Source: JALZAA01 sp036005605 (GTDB taxonomy: Bacteria > Actinomycetota > Acidimicrobiia > IMCC26256 > JACDBD01). From it: a stretch of DNA of 35,711 bases. The stretch covers positions 1 to 35,711 of the forward strand of contig DASYQJ010000047.1 of the NCBI GenBank assembly GCA_036005605.1, given 5' to 3'. Below the pieces are notes generated by a model, which ran no database searches, was not told the DNA's origin, and was given only the letters and a program-made list of their open reading frames with translations. Positions 1 to 8,046 of the stretch are shown piece after piece (the stretch's first letter is position 1; the number at the start of each line of letters is the position of its first letter). The position numbers and the translations under genes were made by a program.

Positions 1-1197
1 ATGCCGCTGTTCGGGAAGATCGGCGACGTGCGCGGCCACCGCCGCGTCTACCTCATCGGCCTCGCCGGCTTCACGGTCGCGACGTTCCTGACCGCCCTGG
101 CCTGGAACGGCTCGTCGCTCATCGCGATCCGCACGCTCGGCGCCATCCCGGGTGCGGCCACGGGCCCGGCGTCGATGGCGCTGATCATGCGGGCGTTCCC
201 CGAGGAGGACCGGGTCAAGGCGATGGGCTGGTGGTCGCTGGTCGGCGCGGGCGCCCCGGTGCTCGGGCTCGTGGCCGGCGGCCCGCTCGTCGACGCGATC
301 GGCTGGCGCGCGATCTTCGTGTTGCAGACGCCGATCGCGCTCGTCGCGCTGCTGGTGGCGATCCCGATCCTGCACGAGACGCCCCGGATGGAGCGGGAGT
401 CGATCGACTACGCCGGCGCCGTCACGCTGGCAGCCGCCACGGTCGGCGCGCTGCTCGGGCTCAGCGTCGGCAGCCAGGTCGGGTGGACCCAGCCGTTGGT
501 GCTGGCCTTGTTCGCGACTGCACCCGTCGCCCTCGCGCTCTTCGTCGTCGTCGAGCGACGGGCGGAGCATCCGCTCCTGCCGCTTCGTTTCTTCACCGAG
601 CGGAACTTCACGGCGTCGCTCGTCGCGCAGTTCACTTCGAACTTCGGCTACATGGGCGGCTTCATCGTCACGCCGTTGCTGATGGAGCGGATCTTCGGCT
701 TCACCGTGGCGGCCACGTCGCTGGCGATGATCTGCCGCCCGCTCAGCTTCAGCATGTCGTCCCCGGTGGCGGGCTACGTCGCGGTGCGCGTCGGGGAGCG
801 GCGGGCCAGCGTGTTCGGCTGCGTGCTCGTCGTGGTCTCGATGGGTTGCTTCGCGCTGGGTGCGGCGACGGAGTCGCTGGCGCTCGTGTTCGGCGCCCTC
901 GTGCTCTCCGGGCTCGGCCTGGGGACGTCGCAGCCGTCGCTGATCAGCTCGGCCGCCAACGCGGTGGAGACCGAGAGCCTCGGCGTGGCCAATGCGGCGC
1001 AGGTCATGGTCACCCAGATCGGCGTCGTGTCCGGCATCCAGGTCGTGTCGATCATCCAGGGCGGCGCGTTCAGCACCGGCTCGTTCACGCTCGCCTACCT
1101 CGCGGGCGGGATCGTCGCCGTCGTCGGGATCGTCGGCGCCGCGTTCGTCCAGTCGGCCGACCGTCCGGCGCGACTCAGCGTCGCCCGGGCCGCCTGA
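1..1197 (+). CDS. MFS drug exporter, DHA2-like, 5' end outside window
   Basis: Integral membrane transporter of the major facilitator superfamily, probably a proton-coupled multidrug exporter of the 14-helix DHA2 group. The frame is open from base 1, and the first residues (GKIGDVRGHRR) match MFS motif A, which lies between helices 2 and 3. The ATG at base 1 is therefore an internal Met and roughly 60-80 N-terminal residues lie upstream of the window. About twelve hydrophobic segments follow, with a Gly/Pro-rich motif (GAGAPVLGLVAGGPL) typical of the helix-5 antiporter region of exporters. The stop at 1195-1197 faces the VOC gene, with 59 bases between the two stops. The substrate cannot be read from the sequence. 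Confidence 0.85.
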   Translation: MPLFGKIGDVRGHRRVYLIGLAGFTVATFLTALAWNGSSLIAIRTLGAIPGAATGPASMALIMRAFPEEDRVKAMGWWSLVGAGAPVLGLVAGGPLVDAIGWRAIFVLQTPIALVALLVAIPILHETPRMERESIDYAGAVTLAAATVGALLGLSVGSQVGWTQPLVLALFATAPVALALFVVVERRAEHPLLPLRFFTERNFTASLVAQFTSNFGYMGGFIVTPLLMERIFGFTVAATSLAMICRPLSFSMSSPVAGYVAVRVGERRASVFGCVLVVVSMGCFALGAATESLALVFGALVLSGLGLGTSQPSLISSAANAVETESLGVANAAQVMVTQIGVVSGIQVVSIIQGGAFSTGSFTLAYLAGGIVAVVGIVGAAFVQSADRPARLSVARAA

Positions 1198-1240
1198 CGG
1201 CGCGACCAACGCTGACAGCGGAGCGACCGGTTAACGGCCC

Positions 1241-1254
1241 GGAGAGGTCTCTCC
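1241..1254. terminator. Small palindrome between convergent genes
   Basis: GGAGAG-GT-CTCTCC is a perfect 6-base inverted repeat lying between the stop codons of the MFS gene and the VOC gene. It could act as a weak bidirectional terminator. There is no T-run, so this is tentative. Confidence 0.3.
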
Positions 1255-1256
1255 TC

Positions 1257-2114
1257 TTACCCGGCGAGGTCCTTGTTCTCAGGGACGAACTTGCTCGCGG
1301 TGAAGGTCGCGCCCTGCGGATCCTTGAGAACCGTAATCCTCGCCCAGGGAACATCGGTCGGCTGCATGAGCACCTCGCCCCCCAGCTCTGTTGCCTTCGC
1401 CGCGGTCTGGTCGGCGTCGTCGGTCGAGAACTGGACGCCCCAGTGAGCCGGCACGTCGGCCGCGTCGACCGCCGGTGGCTGGATCGCGGCGACGACGTCC
1501 TCGAAGCCCGCGGCGCCCATGTCCGCTGTCATCTTGCGGATACCCGGGGTGAGCTGCTCTAGGTAGTCGCCGTATGCGGGCAGCGTCCAGAATTCGCCAC
1601 CGCTCATGCTGAGCGTCTCCCACCCGAAGACGGCGGCGTAGAAGGGCTTCGCACGCGCTGCGTCACGAGTGTTGAGAATGTTGAAGTTGAGAGCGCCTTC
1701 CTCGTTGACGATCCGCGCGCCCTTGTGCTCCTTCGCCTGCCAGACGCAGAACGCCGCTCCTTCAGGATCCGTGAACATGGCCATGCGGCCGGCGTCCATG
1801 ACGTCGAACGTGTTGGTCACGATTTGTCCGCCGGCGTCCTTCACCTTTGTGGCGGTTTCGTCGGCGCTGTCGACCCAGACGTACGTGTTCCACATCGCCA
1901 TCGGCAGCGCGCCGGGCGGCGGGGAGGACACCGCGGCCACGTCACCGCCCCGCAGGCGCGCCATGAAGTAGTTGCCGGGTGCCTCGGGTGGCATCGAGTC
2001 CTCGAACTCCCATCCGAAGAGGCCCCCGTAGAACGCGAGGGCTGCCTGCGGATCGGGCTGGCTGGTGTCGACCCAGCACGGCACACCGGGGATGTATCCG
2101 TCTCGCTCGGGCAC
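1257..2114 (-). CDS. Two-domain VOC (glyoxalase-fold) protein, Rv0577-like
   Basis: A 285-residue protein made of two tandem vicinal-oxygen-chelate domains (about residues 1-125 and 140-285). Each carries the expected FYxxxFGW segment (FYGGLFGW, FYAAVFGW) and a closing DPxGA motif (TDPEGAAF, KDPQGATF). The arrangement resembles the mycobacterial Rv0577/CFP30B group of glyoxalase-like proteins. The family covers lyases, dioxygenases and binding proteins, so the reaction is not known. The GTG start at 2114 was chosen because AGAAGGGAGG lies just upstream; the open frame beyond it overlaps the SCP2 gene and has no family match. It follows the SCP2 gene by 41 bases, so the two are probably co-transcribed. 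Confidence 0.85.
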   Translation of the reverse strand: MPERDGYIPGVPCWVDTSQPDPQAALAFYGGLFGWEFEDSMPPEAPGNYFMARLRGGDVAAVSSPPPGALPMAMWNTYVWVDSADETATKVKDAGGQIVTNTFDVMDAGRMAMFTDPEGAAFCVWQAKEHKGARIVNEEGALNFNILNTRDAARAKPFYAAVFGWETLSMSGGEFWTLPAYGDYLEQLTPGIRKMTADMGAAGFEDVVAAIQPPAVDAADVPAHWGVQFSTDDADQTAAKATELGGEVLMQPTDVPWARITVLKDPQGATFTASKFVPENKDLAG

Positions 2115-2155
2115 TGGGGCCTCCCTTCTGTCGCGCGCCGGGCGGAGTCGAACCG

Positions 2156-2548
2156 CTACTCCGTGGCGGCCTGGATCGCCTCTTGTAGCTTCGGGTTGCC
2201 GCCGCCCTGCTGCGACGCCATGAGCTTCGCCATGTCGCCCTGCACGCGGACCTTGCCCTGCATGAATGCCTGCATGCCCGCGTTCGGGTCGCCGGAGACG
2301 AACACCTGCTTGGCCGTGGCGTAGTCGGTCGTGAGGGTGACGTCGGCGCCGTCGGTGTGCCCGACGCCCCATTCGCCCTTCCCGTCGCGCGCGCCCATGT
2401 GCATCTGGCGCTCGTCGCCGAACGGCGTGTCGGTGATGACGAGGTTGACCATCACGTTCGCCTGGGCCGGGGCGTCGGCCCCGTGCTCCTCGACCAGCTT
2501 GCCGACCACGTCGAACCAGTCGTCCGACAGGAATTCATGCTTCGACAC
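2156..2548 (-). CDS. SCP2 sterol-transfer domain protein
   Basis: A 130-residue single-domain protein of the SCP2 (sterol carrier protein 2) fold, a hydrophobic-pocket lipid or acyl-CoA binder. Visible family features are the central strands ending in TLTTDYATAKQV, then GDPNAGMQAFMQGKVRVQGD, the usual helix-strand segment with a G-K-V-x-x-x-G-D signature, and a short C-terminal helix. The GTG start at 2548 follows AGGAGG at a normal distance. It is the first gene of the minus-strand pair with the VOC gene, and is divergent from the ferredoxin/crotonase pair across an 82-base gap holding a palindrome. This suggests a lipid or acyl-CoA catabolic setting, which is inference. Confidence 0.8.
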   Translation of the reverse strand: MSKHEFLSDDWFDVVGKLVEEHGADAPAQANVMVNLVITDTPFGDERQMHMGARDGKGEWGVGHTDGADVTLTTDYATAKQVFVSGDPNAGMQAFMQGKVRVQGDMAKLMASQQGGGNPKLQEAIQAATE

Positions 2549-2598
2549 CGATCCTCCTACAGCTGCGCCCGAATCGGCGCGGGATCGTAACCGTGCTT

Positions 2599-2610
2599 GA
2601 CCGAGCGGTC
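2599..2610. promoter_or_regulatory. TetR-type operator-like palindrome overlapping a -35 box
   Basis: GACCG-AG-CGGTC is a perfect 5+5 inverted repeat in the only gap between two divergent gene pairs. It overlaps a -35-like TTGACC (2597-2602) that would drive the ferredoxin gene. Palindromes of this size and spacing are typical of TetR-family repressors of acyl-CoA metabolism. No regulator gene is in the window. Confidence 0.45.
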
Positions 2611-2630
2611 TAGTTCCCGGTCTAACCTGA

Positions 2631-2945
2631 ATGTCGATGGCGGCAAAGACGCGCGACGAGCGCATCGAGACGCACGAGCGCAACCCGAAGTGGCAGAACG
2701 TGCCGTTGCGAATCGAGATGTCCGAGTGCATCAACTGCGACGCGTGCCTCCGCCACTGCCCCGAGCAGTTCGGTGCGATCTTCAACCACGGCATCGACGT
2801 GATCATCGTCCCCGAGCTGTGCAGCGGCTGCCTGAAGTGCGTCCCCGTCTGCCCGGTCGACTGCATCTACCCCGATCCGGAGTGGTCGCCCGCTCCCGAC
2901 GACTGGTGGAAGCACCCGGGGAACCCGGGCGACCCGTACGCCTGA
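2631..2945 (+). CDS. Two-cluster 4Fe-4S ferredoxin
   Basis: A 104-residue ferredoxin with two classical cluster motifs, CINCDACLRHCP and CSGCLKCVPVCP (C-x2-C-x2-C-x3-C-P each), so two [4Fe-4S] clusters are expected and the protein is a soluble one-electron carrier. A short basic N-terminal extension precedes the first motif, and a Trp/Pro-rich tail (WKHPGNPGDPYA) follows the second. ATG 2631 is used; ATG 2637 is an equally possible start two codons on. The crotonase gene begins 14 bases after its stop, so the two are likely one operon. The redox partner is not evident. Confidence 0.9.
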   Translation: MSMAAKTRDERIETHERNPKWQNVPLRIEMSECINCDACLRHCPEQFGAIFNHGIDVIIVPELCSGCLKCVPVCPVDCIYPDPEWSPAPDDWWKHPGNPGDPYA

Positions 2946-2959
2946 CCCGGCCGTCTGCC

Positions 2960-3817
2960 GTGTCGCCCGCCGTCCGCACCGAGACCGATGCCGGCGTGCG
3001 CTCGATCGTCCTCAGCCGGCCGGACGAGTACAACACCATCACCCCTGAGCTGCGCGACGAGCTCGCGACCGCGATCGACGACGCCGACGCCGACCGTGAC
3101 GTCCGCGTGATCCTCCTGCGCGCGGACGGCCCCGCGTTCTGCGCCGGCTACGGGCTGGACTGGTCGACGCAGGCGCAAGCCCAGGAGGGGGCGACCCGCG
3201 AGCGGGTCTGGGACTCGGTCGCCGACTACCAGATGATGTCCCGGTTCGTCGCGACGTACATGAAGCTCTGGTACGCGTCGAAGCCGACGATCGCCGCCGT
3301 GCAGGGCTGGTGCATCGCCGGCGGCACCGACATGGTCCTGTGCGCCGACCTCATCGTCGCCGGCGAGAGCGCGGTGTTCGGGTACCCGCCCTCGCGCGTG
3401 TGGGGCACGCCCACCACGGCGATGTGGGTGTACCGCATGGGCTTGGAGCAGGCGAAGCGCTACCTGCTCACCGGCGACGAGATCCCCGCCCCCGAGGCGG
3501 CGCGCATCGGCCTGATCCTCGAGGCCGTGCCCGACGCCGATCTCCAGGAACACGCGGCGGCGCTGGCGCAACGCATGGCCCGCTTGCCGCTGAACCAGCT
3601 CCAGATGCTGAAGCTGCTGTGCAACCAGACGGCCGAGAGCATGGGGATGGCCTCGAGCCGGACCCTGGGCACGCTGTTCGACGGCATCGCACGCCACACG
3701 CAGGAGGGCCTCGATTTCGTGGCCCGGTCCGGCGAGATCGGGTTCCGCGACGCCGTACGCGAGCGCGACGACCCGTTCGGCGACTACGGCTCGGGTCCGC
3801 GGTCCAAACGCCGCTGA
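2960..3817 (+). CDS. Crotonase-superfamily (enoyl-CoA hydratase-like) protein
   Basis: A 285-residue crotonase-fold protein acting on a CoA thioester. The oxyanion-hole segments are present: FCAGYGLDW near residue 60 and WCIAGGTDMVLCAD near residue 117. The two catalytic glutamates of true enoyl-CoA hydratases are not: their positions are taken by D124 (GGTD for GGCE) and P144 (FGYPP for FGQPE). A different CoA reaction is therefore likely, such as isomerase, hydrolase or lyase. GTG 2960 is chosen because the homology begins a few residues later and the start sits 14 bases after the ferredoxin stop. The C-terminal helix region (DAVRERDDPFGDY) is typical of actinobacterial members. Confidence 0.85.
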   Translation: MSPAVRTETDAGVRSIVLSRPDEYNTITPELRDELATAIDDADADRDVRVILLRADGPAFCAGYGLDWSTQAQAQEGATRERVWDSVADYQMMSRFVATYMKLWYASKPTIAAVQGWCIAGGTDMVLCADLIVAGESAVFGYPPSRVWGTPTTAMWVYRMGLEQAKRYLLTGDEIPAPEAARIGLILEAVPDADLQEHAAALAQRMARLPLNQLQMLKLLCNQTAESMGMASSRTLGTLFDGIARHTQEGLDFVARSGEIGFRDAVRERDDPFGDYGSGPRSKRR

Positions 3818-3849
3818 GGCTCGGGGAAACGATCCGTAGACTCCCGCGC

Positions 3850-4161
3850 GTGGCACCTGAGAGCGCGCGCATCACCCGGGCCGACGTCGAGCACGTCGCG
3901 ATGCTTGCCCGGCTCGCGCTCACCGACGACGAGATCGAGCAGCTCACCGGGGAGCTGGGAGCGATCGTCGACTATGCCGCTGAGGTCTCGGCGCTCGACA
4001 CCGCCGATGTACCGCCGACCGCGCACCCGCTGCCGTTGGTCAACGTGTTCCGGCCGGACGACCCGCGCCCGGGCCTGGATCGCGACGAAGTGCTGGCGCA
4101 GGCGCCGGCGGCCGAGGATGGTCAGTTCCGCGTCCCGCGCATCCTCGGTGACGCGCCGTGA
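3850..4161 (+). CDS. gatC: Asp/Glu-tRNA amidotransferase subunit C
   Basis: A 103-residue GatC, the small belt-like subunit that stabilises GatA against GatB in the GatCAB complex, which converts Glu-tRNA(Gln) or Asp-tRNA(Asn) to the amidated forms. Family signatures are the N-terminal VEHVAMLARLALTDDEIE helix and the C-terminal FRVPRIL. Length is normal. The GTG start at 3850 gives the standard N-terminus. Its stop overlaps the gatA start by 4 bases (GTGA at 4158-4161), so translation is probably coupled. Confidence 0.95.
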   Translation: MAPESARITRADVEHVAMLARLALTDDEIEQLTGELGAIVDYAAEVSALDTADVPPTAHPLPLVNVFRPDDPRPGLDRDEVLAQAPAAEDGQFRVPRILGDAP

Positions 4162-5579
4162 GTGCAGTCGAGATCGCGGCGGCGGTACGTGCCGGCGAGC
4201 GTTCCGCGCGCGATGTGGTCGAAGAGCACCTGGAGAAGATCGAGGCGCGCGAGGCAGAGCTGCACGCGTTCAACTACGTGCTCGCGGACGAAGCACGTGC
4301 CGCCGCGGACGCCGTCGACGCGTCCGTCGGGCGCGGCGATGATCCGGGGCCGCTGGCGGGAGTCCCGGTCGCGCTCAAGGACAACATGTGCACGCGCGGG
4401 ATCCCGACGACGTGCTCGTCGAAGATCCTCGAGCGGTGGCGACCCCCGTACTCGGCCACCGTTGTCGACCGGGTCGTGGCCGCCGGCGGCGTCCCGATCG
4501 GCAAGACGAACCTCGACGAGTTCGCGATGGGCTCGTCCACCGAGAACTCCGCCTTCGGCCCGACGCGCAATCCGCGCCGACCCGACCGGGTGCCAGGTGG
4601 CTCGAGCGGCGGGTCGGCGGCCGCGGTCGCGGCCGGGTTCGCCGCCGTGGGCCTCGGCTCCGACACCGGCGGCTCGATCCGCCAGCCAGCCGCCCTGACC
4701 GGGGTCGTCGGGATCAAGCCGACCTATGGCCTCGTATCGCGCTACGGCCTCATCGCGTTCGCGAGCTCGCTCGACCAGATCGGGCCGCTGACAGAGTCGG
4801 TGGACGACGCGGCGCTGCTGCTCGAGGTGATCGGCGGGCACGACCCGCTCGACTCGACCTCGATCGCCGAGCCCGCGCCGGGCGTGCGCGACGCCGCCGG
4901 CGACGGTGTCGACGGGCTGCGGGTCGGAATCGTCGAGGAGCTGGCGGACGCCGAAGGCGTGCAGCCCGACGTGGCGGCGGCGGTCGAGCAGGCCGCGCTC
5001 GCCCTCGAGAAGGAGGGCGCGACCGTCGAGCGGGTGTCGGTGCCGAGCGCGGCGTACGGGTTGTCGGCGTACTACCTGATCGCACCGGCGGAGGCGTCGA
5101 GCAACCTCGCCCGTTACGACGGCGTCCGGTACGGGCTCCGGGTCGACGGGCCCGACGCCGCCACCATGAACGCCCGCACGCGCGACGCCGGCTTCGGGCC
5201 GGAGGTGAAGCGCCGGATCATGCTGGGGACGTACGCGCTGTCGGCCGGCTACTACGACGCGTACTACGGCCAGGCGCAGCGTGTCCGCACGCTCATCATC
5301 CGCGACTTCGCCCGCGCCTACGAGCGCTTCGACGCGCTGCTCGGGCCCACGTCGCCGACGACGGCGTTCGAGCTCGGCGCGAAGACGGCGGATCCGCTGT
5401 CGATGTACCTGTCGGACGTGTGCACGGTGCCGACGAGCCTCGCCGGCCATCCGGCGGCCAGCGTGCCGTTCGGCGCCGACGGCGAAGGGTTGCCGATCGG
5501 GGTGCAGGTGCTCGCGCCCGCGCTCGGGGAGCCCGTCATGTTCCGGGTTGCCCGCACGATCGAGATGGCCGCGCCGTGA
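4158..5579 (+). CDS. gatA: Asp/Glu-tRNA amidotransferase subunit A
   Basis: A 473-residue amidase-signature enzyme that releases ammonia from glutamine for tRNA amidation. The Ser-cisSer-Lys triad is complete: K74 (VALKDN), S149 (PGGSSGGS) and nucleophile S173 (GSDTGGS). Length is normal for GatA. It is coupled to gatC by a 4-base overlap. gatB does not follow directly: a hydrolase gene on the opposite strand comes between, its stop 14 bases after the gatA stop. No terminator is visible in that gap, so a transcript could run through antisense to the hydrolase into gatB. Confidence 0.96.
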   Translation: MSAVEIAAAVRAGERSARDVVEEHLEKIEAREAELHAFNYVLADEARAAADAVDASVGRGDDPGPLAGVPVALKDNMCTRGIPTTCSSKILERWRPPYSATVVDRVVAAGGVPIGKTNLDEFAMGSSTENSAFGPTRNPRRPDRVPGGSSGGSAAAVAAGFAAVGLGSDTGGSIRQPAALTGVVGIKPTYGLVSRYGLIAFASSLDQIGPLTESVDDAALLLEVIGGHDPLDSTSIAEPAPGVRDAAGDGVDGLRVGIVEELADAEGVQPDVAAAVEQAALALEKEGATVERVSVPSAAYGLSAYYLIAPAEASSNLARYDGVRYGLRVDGPDAATMNARTRDAGFGPEVKRRIMLGTYALSAGYYDAYYGQAQRVRTLIIRDFARAYERFDALLGPTSPTTAFELGAKTADPLSMYLSDVCTVPTSLAGHPAASVPFGADGEGLPIGVQVLAPALGEPVMFRVARTIEMAAP

Positions 5580-5593
5580 ACGCCGCCTGCGCC

Positions 5594-6514
5594 TCAGCGG
5601 CAGAAGTGCGCGAGCGCCCGGTTGAGCACGTCGGGCTGCTCCCATTGCAGGAAGTGGCCCGCGTCGGCGACGACGAACGGACCGACGCACTCGGTGAACG
5701 CCACCCGCGCCCGATCGGGGAACGACGAGGGCACGACGTTGTCGTCGGGCCCGTAGAGCACGAGCGCCGGCACGGGGCAGGGCTCGAACAGCTTGGGCAC
5801 GTCCTCCATGGGCCGGTTGCCGTAGGCCGTCTCGTAGCTGCCCCAGCTGGCGCGCAGCCGGTCGGCGTCCGCGAACGGCTCGGTCATGAAGTCCACGTCG
5901 TCGGGGCCGAAGTGCCCGGGCGCGGCCCAGAGCCGGTGCCCGTACATGGCCGCGACCCACGCACGGCGGCGCTCCGGCGTGTCGAGCTCGGCGATCAGCG
6001 CCTCGGGCTCCTGGCCCTGGCGCCGGAAGTAGTCCGCCGTGGGACGGGCGTCGCGGCCGTCGTCGGGCGGGATCCCGGCCGCGGCGAAAAGCTCGTCACG
6101 CAGGATGACGAGCGTGTTGAACACGCAGATGCGCTCCACGAACCCGGGGTAACGCAGCGCGAGGTCGTACAGGATCACACCCCCGAGATCGCCGCCCACG
6201 GCAACGCATCGCTCGTGCCCGAGGACGTCGTGGACGAGCGCGTAGAGGTCGAGCGAGTACGCGGTGACGTCGTAGAAGCCGTCGGGCGCGAGGTCGGAGT
6301 CGCCGTAGCCGCGCAGGTCGGGGGCTATCACCTCGAAGCCGGCGTCGGCGAGCGGTCCGATGTTGCGCCACCAGATGCGTTTGGACTCCGGGTACCCGTG
6401 GATGAGCAAGATCGGCGTGCCGCCCACGCCCTCGTGTACGTACGCGAGCGACACGCCGTTGCGCACCTTGCTGCGCTTGACCGTGAACGCGCTCGGGCCG
6501 GGTGGTTCGGGCAC
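5594..6514 (-). CDS. Alpha/beta hydrolase, epoxide hydrolase/dehalogenase type
   Basis: A 306-residue alpha/beta hydrolase. The oxyanion motif HGYPES (H39-S44) is followed by the DLRGYGDSD loop. The nucleophile elbow is VGGDLGG with Asp109, not Ser, and the catalytic His is H287 (DAGHFLQWEQP). An Asp nucleophile with HGxP marks the epoxide hydrolase / haloalkane-haloacetate dehalogenase branch; which of the two is open. A charged cap domain lies at about residues 140-230. The GTG start at 6514 is 14 bases from the divergent gatB start, so its promoter must lie in or next to the 5' end of gatB. It is placed inside the gatCAB locus on the opposite strand. Confidence 0.85.
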   Translation of the reverse strand: MPEPPGPSAFTVKRSKVRNGVSLAYVHEGVGGTPILLIHGYPESKRIWWRNIGPLADAGFEVIAPDLRGYGDSDLAPDGFYDVTAYSLDLYALVHDVLGHERCVAVGGDLGGVILYDLALRYPGFVERICVFNTLVILRDELFAAAGIPPDDGRDARPTADYFRRQGQEPEALIAELDTPERRRAWVAAMYGHRLWAAPGHFGPDDVDFMTEPFADADRLRASWGSYETAYGNRPMEDVPKLFEPCPVPALVLYGPDDNVVPSSFPDRARVAFTECVGPFVVADAGHFLQWEQPDVLNRALAHFCR

Positions 6515-6528
6515 GGCGGGAGTCTGGC

Positions 6529-7998
6529 ATGACAGCCACGACCACCACGACGTGGGAGGCGGTGATCGGCCTCGAGGTGCACGTCGAGATGGCTACGGCG
6601 ACGAAGCTGTTTTGCTCGTGCAAGAACGAGTTCGGCGCCGAGCCGAACACGAACGTGTGCCCGGTCTGTCTGGGATTGCCCGGGTCGCTGCCGGTGCTCG
6701 GCGAGCGGGCGGTGGAGTTCGCGCTCCGTGTCGGCGAGGCGCTGCAGTGCACGATTCCGGACCGCTCGCTGTTTCACCGCAAGAACTACTTCTATCCGGA
6801 CATGCCGAAGGACTATCAGATCAGCCAGTACGACGAGCCGATCTGCATCGACGGGTCGCTCGACGTCGACGGCTTCCGCGTGGGCATCGAACGCGCCCAC
6901 ATGGAGGAGGACACCGGCAAGACCATCCACGTGGGGGGCGGCGGGCGCATTCACGAAGCCGACCACTCACTGGTCGACTACAACCGCGCCGGCATCCCCC
7001 TCATGGAGGTCGTGAGCCGGCCCGACCTCCGCAGCGCGGAGCAGTCGCGCGCCTACGTGAACGAGCTGCGCGGCATCCTGCAGGCAATCGGCGTCTCCGA
7101 CGTGAAGATGGAGGAGGGCGCGTTCCGCATCGACGCCAACGTGTCGTTGCGCGCGGCCGGCGCAACCGAGCTCGGCACCAAGGTCGAGGTCAAGAACATG
7201 AACTCGATCCGGTCGCTCGGCCGGGCGCTGGAGTACGAGATCGAGCGGCAGACCGCATTGCTGGATGCCGGTGAGCGCGTCGTGCAGGAGACGCGCCACT
7301 GGGACGAGGACGCCGGCGTCACCCACACCATGCGGACGAAGGAAGGGGCGGATGACTACCGCTACTTCCCCGAGCCCGACCTCGTGCCCGTGGCGCCCGA
7401 CAGCTCGATGCGCGAACGGGTTCGGGCGGGGATGCCGGAGTTGCCGGCGGCCGTCCGGGCCCGCCTGGTGTCGGAGTGGGGGATCGGCGAGCACGAGGCG
7501 CGCGTGCTCATCGGCTCGCCGGGTCTCGCCGAGTTCGCCGAAGCGGCGGTGGTGGCGCTGCGGGGTGGCACGCCGAAGGACGTCGTGAACTGGTGTACCG
7601 GCGAGCTGCTCGGGTACCTGCACGAGACGGGCTTGGCGCCCGGCGCGCTACCACTCGCGCCCGACGCGCTGGCCGAGCTCGTCGACCTCGTGGCCGACGA
7701 CACGCTGTCACGGAACCTGGCCAAGGATGTGCTCGCCGAGTGTCTGCGCGAGCCGAAGAGACCGAAGCAGGTCGTCGAGGAGCGGGGGCTCGCGCAAGTC
7801 AGCGACGAAGGTGAGCTGGCGTCGATCGTGGACGACATCATCGCCGCCCACCCGGACGTCGTCGCCGACTACCGCTCGGGCGACGACAAATCCCGCAAGA
7901 AGAAGCGCGGGTTCCTGATGGGCGAGGCGATGAAGGCGACCAAGGGTCAGGGAAACCCGCAGCTCCTCAACCGCCTCCTCGACACCCGCCTGGGCTAA
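6529..7998 (+). CDS. gatB: Asp/Glu-tRNA amidotransferase subunit B
   Basis: A 489-residue GatB, the kinase/amidotransferase and tRNA-binding subunit of GatCAB. It opens with the family start (WEAVIGLEVHVE), followed by a zinc-type cysteine set (FCSCKN...CPVCLGLPG), the phosphate-binding cradle motifs (HRKNYFYPDMPKDYQIS, DYNRAGIPLMEVV), and the helical plus YqeY-like tail domain ending in NPQLLNRLLD. ATG 6529 is preceded by GGCGGGAG. The gene is separated from gatCA by an antisense hydrolase gene, so it needs its own promoter within that gene or read-through from gatA. A strong hairpin follows at 8004-8046. Confidence 0.96.
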   Translation: MTATTTTTWEAVIGLEVHVEMATATKLFCSCKNEFGAEPNTNVCPVCLGLPGSLPVLGERAVEFALRVGEALQCTIPDRSLFHRKNYFYPDMPKDYQISQYDEPICIDGSLDVDGFRVGIERAHMEEDTGKTIHVGGGGRIHEADHSLVDYNRAGIPLMEVVSRPDLRSAEQSRAYVNELRGILQAIGVSDVKMEEGAFRIDANVSLRAAGATELGTKVEVKNMNSIRSLGRALEYEIERQTALLDAGERVVQETRHWDEDAGVTHTMRTKEGADDYRYFPEPDLVPVAPDSSMRERVRAGMPELPAAVRARLVSEWGIGEHEARVLIGSPGLAEFAEAAVVALRGGTPKDVVNWCTGELLGYLHETGLAPGALPLAPDALAELVDLVADDTLSRNLAKDVLAECLREPKRPKQVVEERGLAQVSDEGELASIVDDIIAAHPDVVADYRSGDDKSRKKKRGFLMGEAMKATKGQGNPQLLNRLLDTRLG

Positions 7999-8003
7999 CT
8001 CTT

Positions 8004-8046
8004 GATGCGTGCACAGACCAGGACAGTCATGGTCTGTGCACGCATC
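8004..8046. terminator. 17-bp perfect hairpin between convergent genes
   Basis: The arms at 8004-8020 and 8030-8046 are a perfect 17-base inverted repeat (GATGCGTGCACAGACCA and its complement) with a 9-base loop. It lies 5 bases after the gatB stop and touches the stop codon of the facing aldolase-like gene, so it can serve both strands. There is no T-run. The outer bases are shared with the hairpin after ilvD. Confidence 0.75.

Noticed and set aside
2115..2372. N-terminal extension of the VOC protein upstream of GTG 2114
   Set aside because: It overlaps the SCP2 gene in another frame and lacks homology, while GTG 2114 has a good ribosome-binding site.
4122..5960. A 612-codon minus-strand frame over gatA
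   Set aside because: No recognisable domains, Arg/Gly/Val-rich; antisense shadow of gatA.
4388..6532. A 714-codon open frame on the plus strand through gatA and the hydrolase
   Set aside because: It has the Arg/Gly/Ala-rich composition of an out-of-frame reading of GC-rich genes and no family motif; gatA and the hydrolase explain the region.
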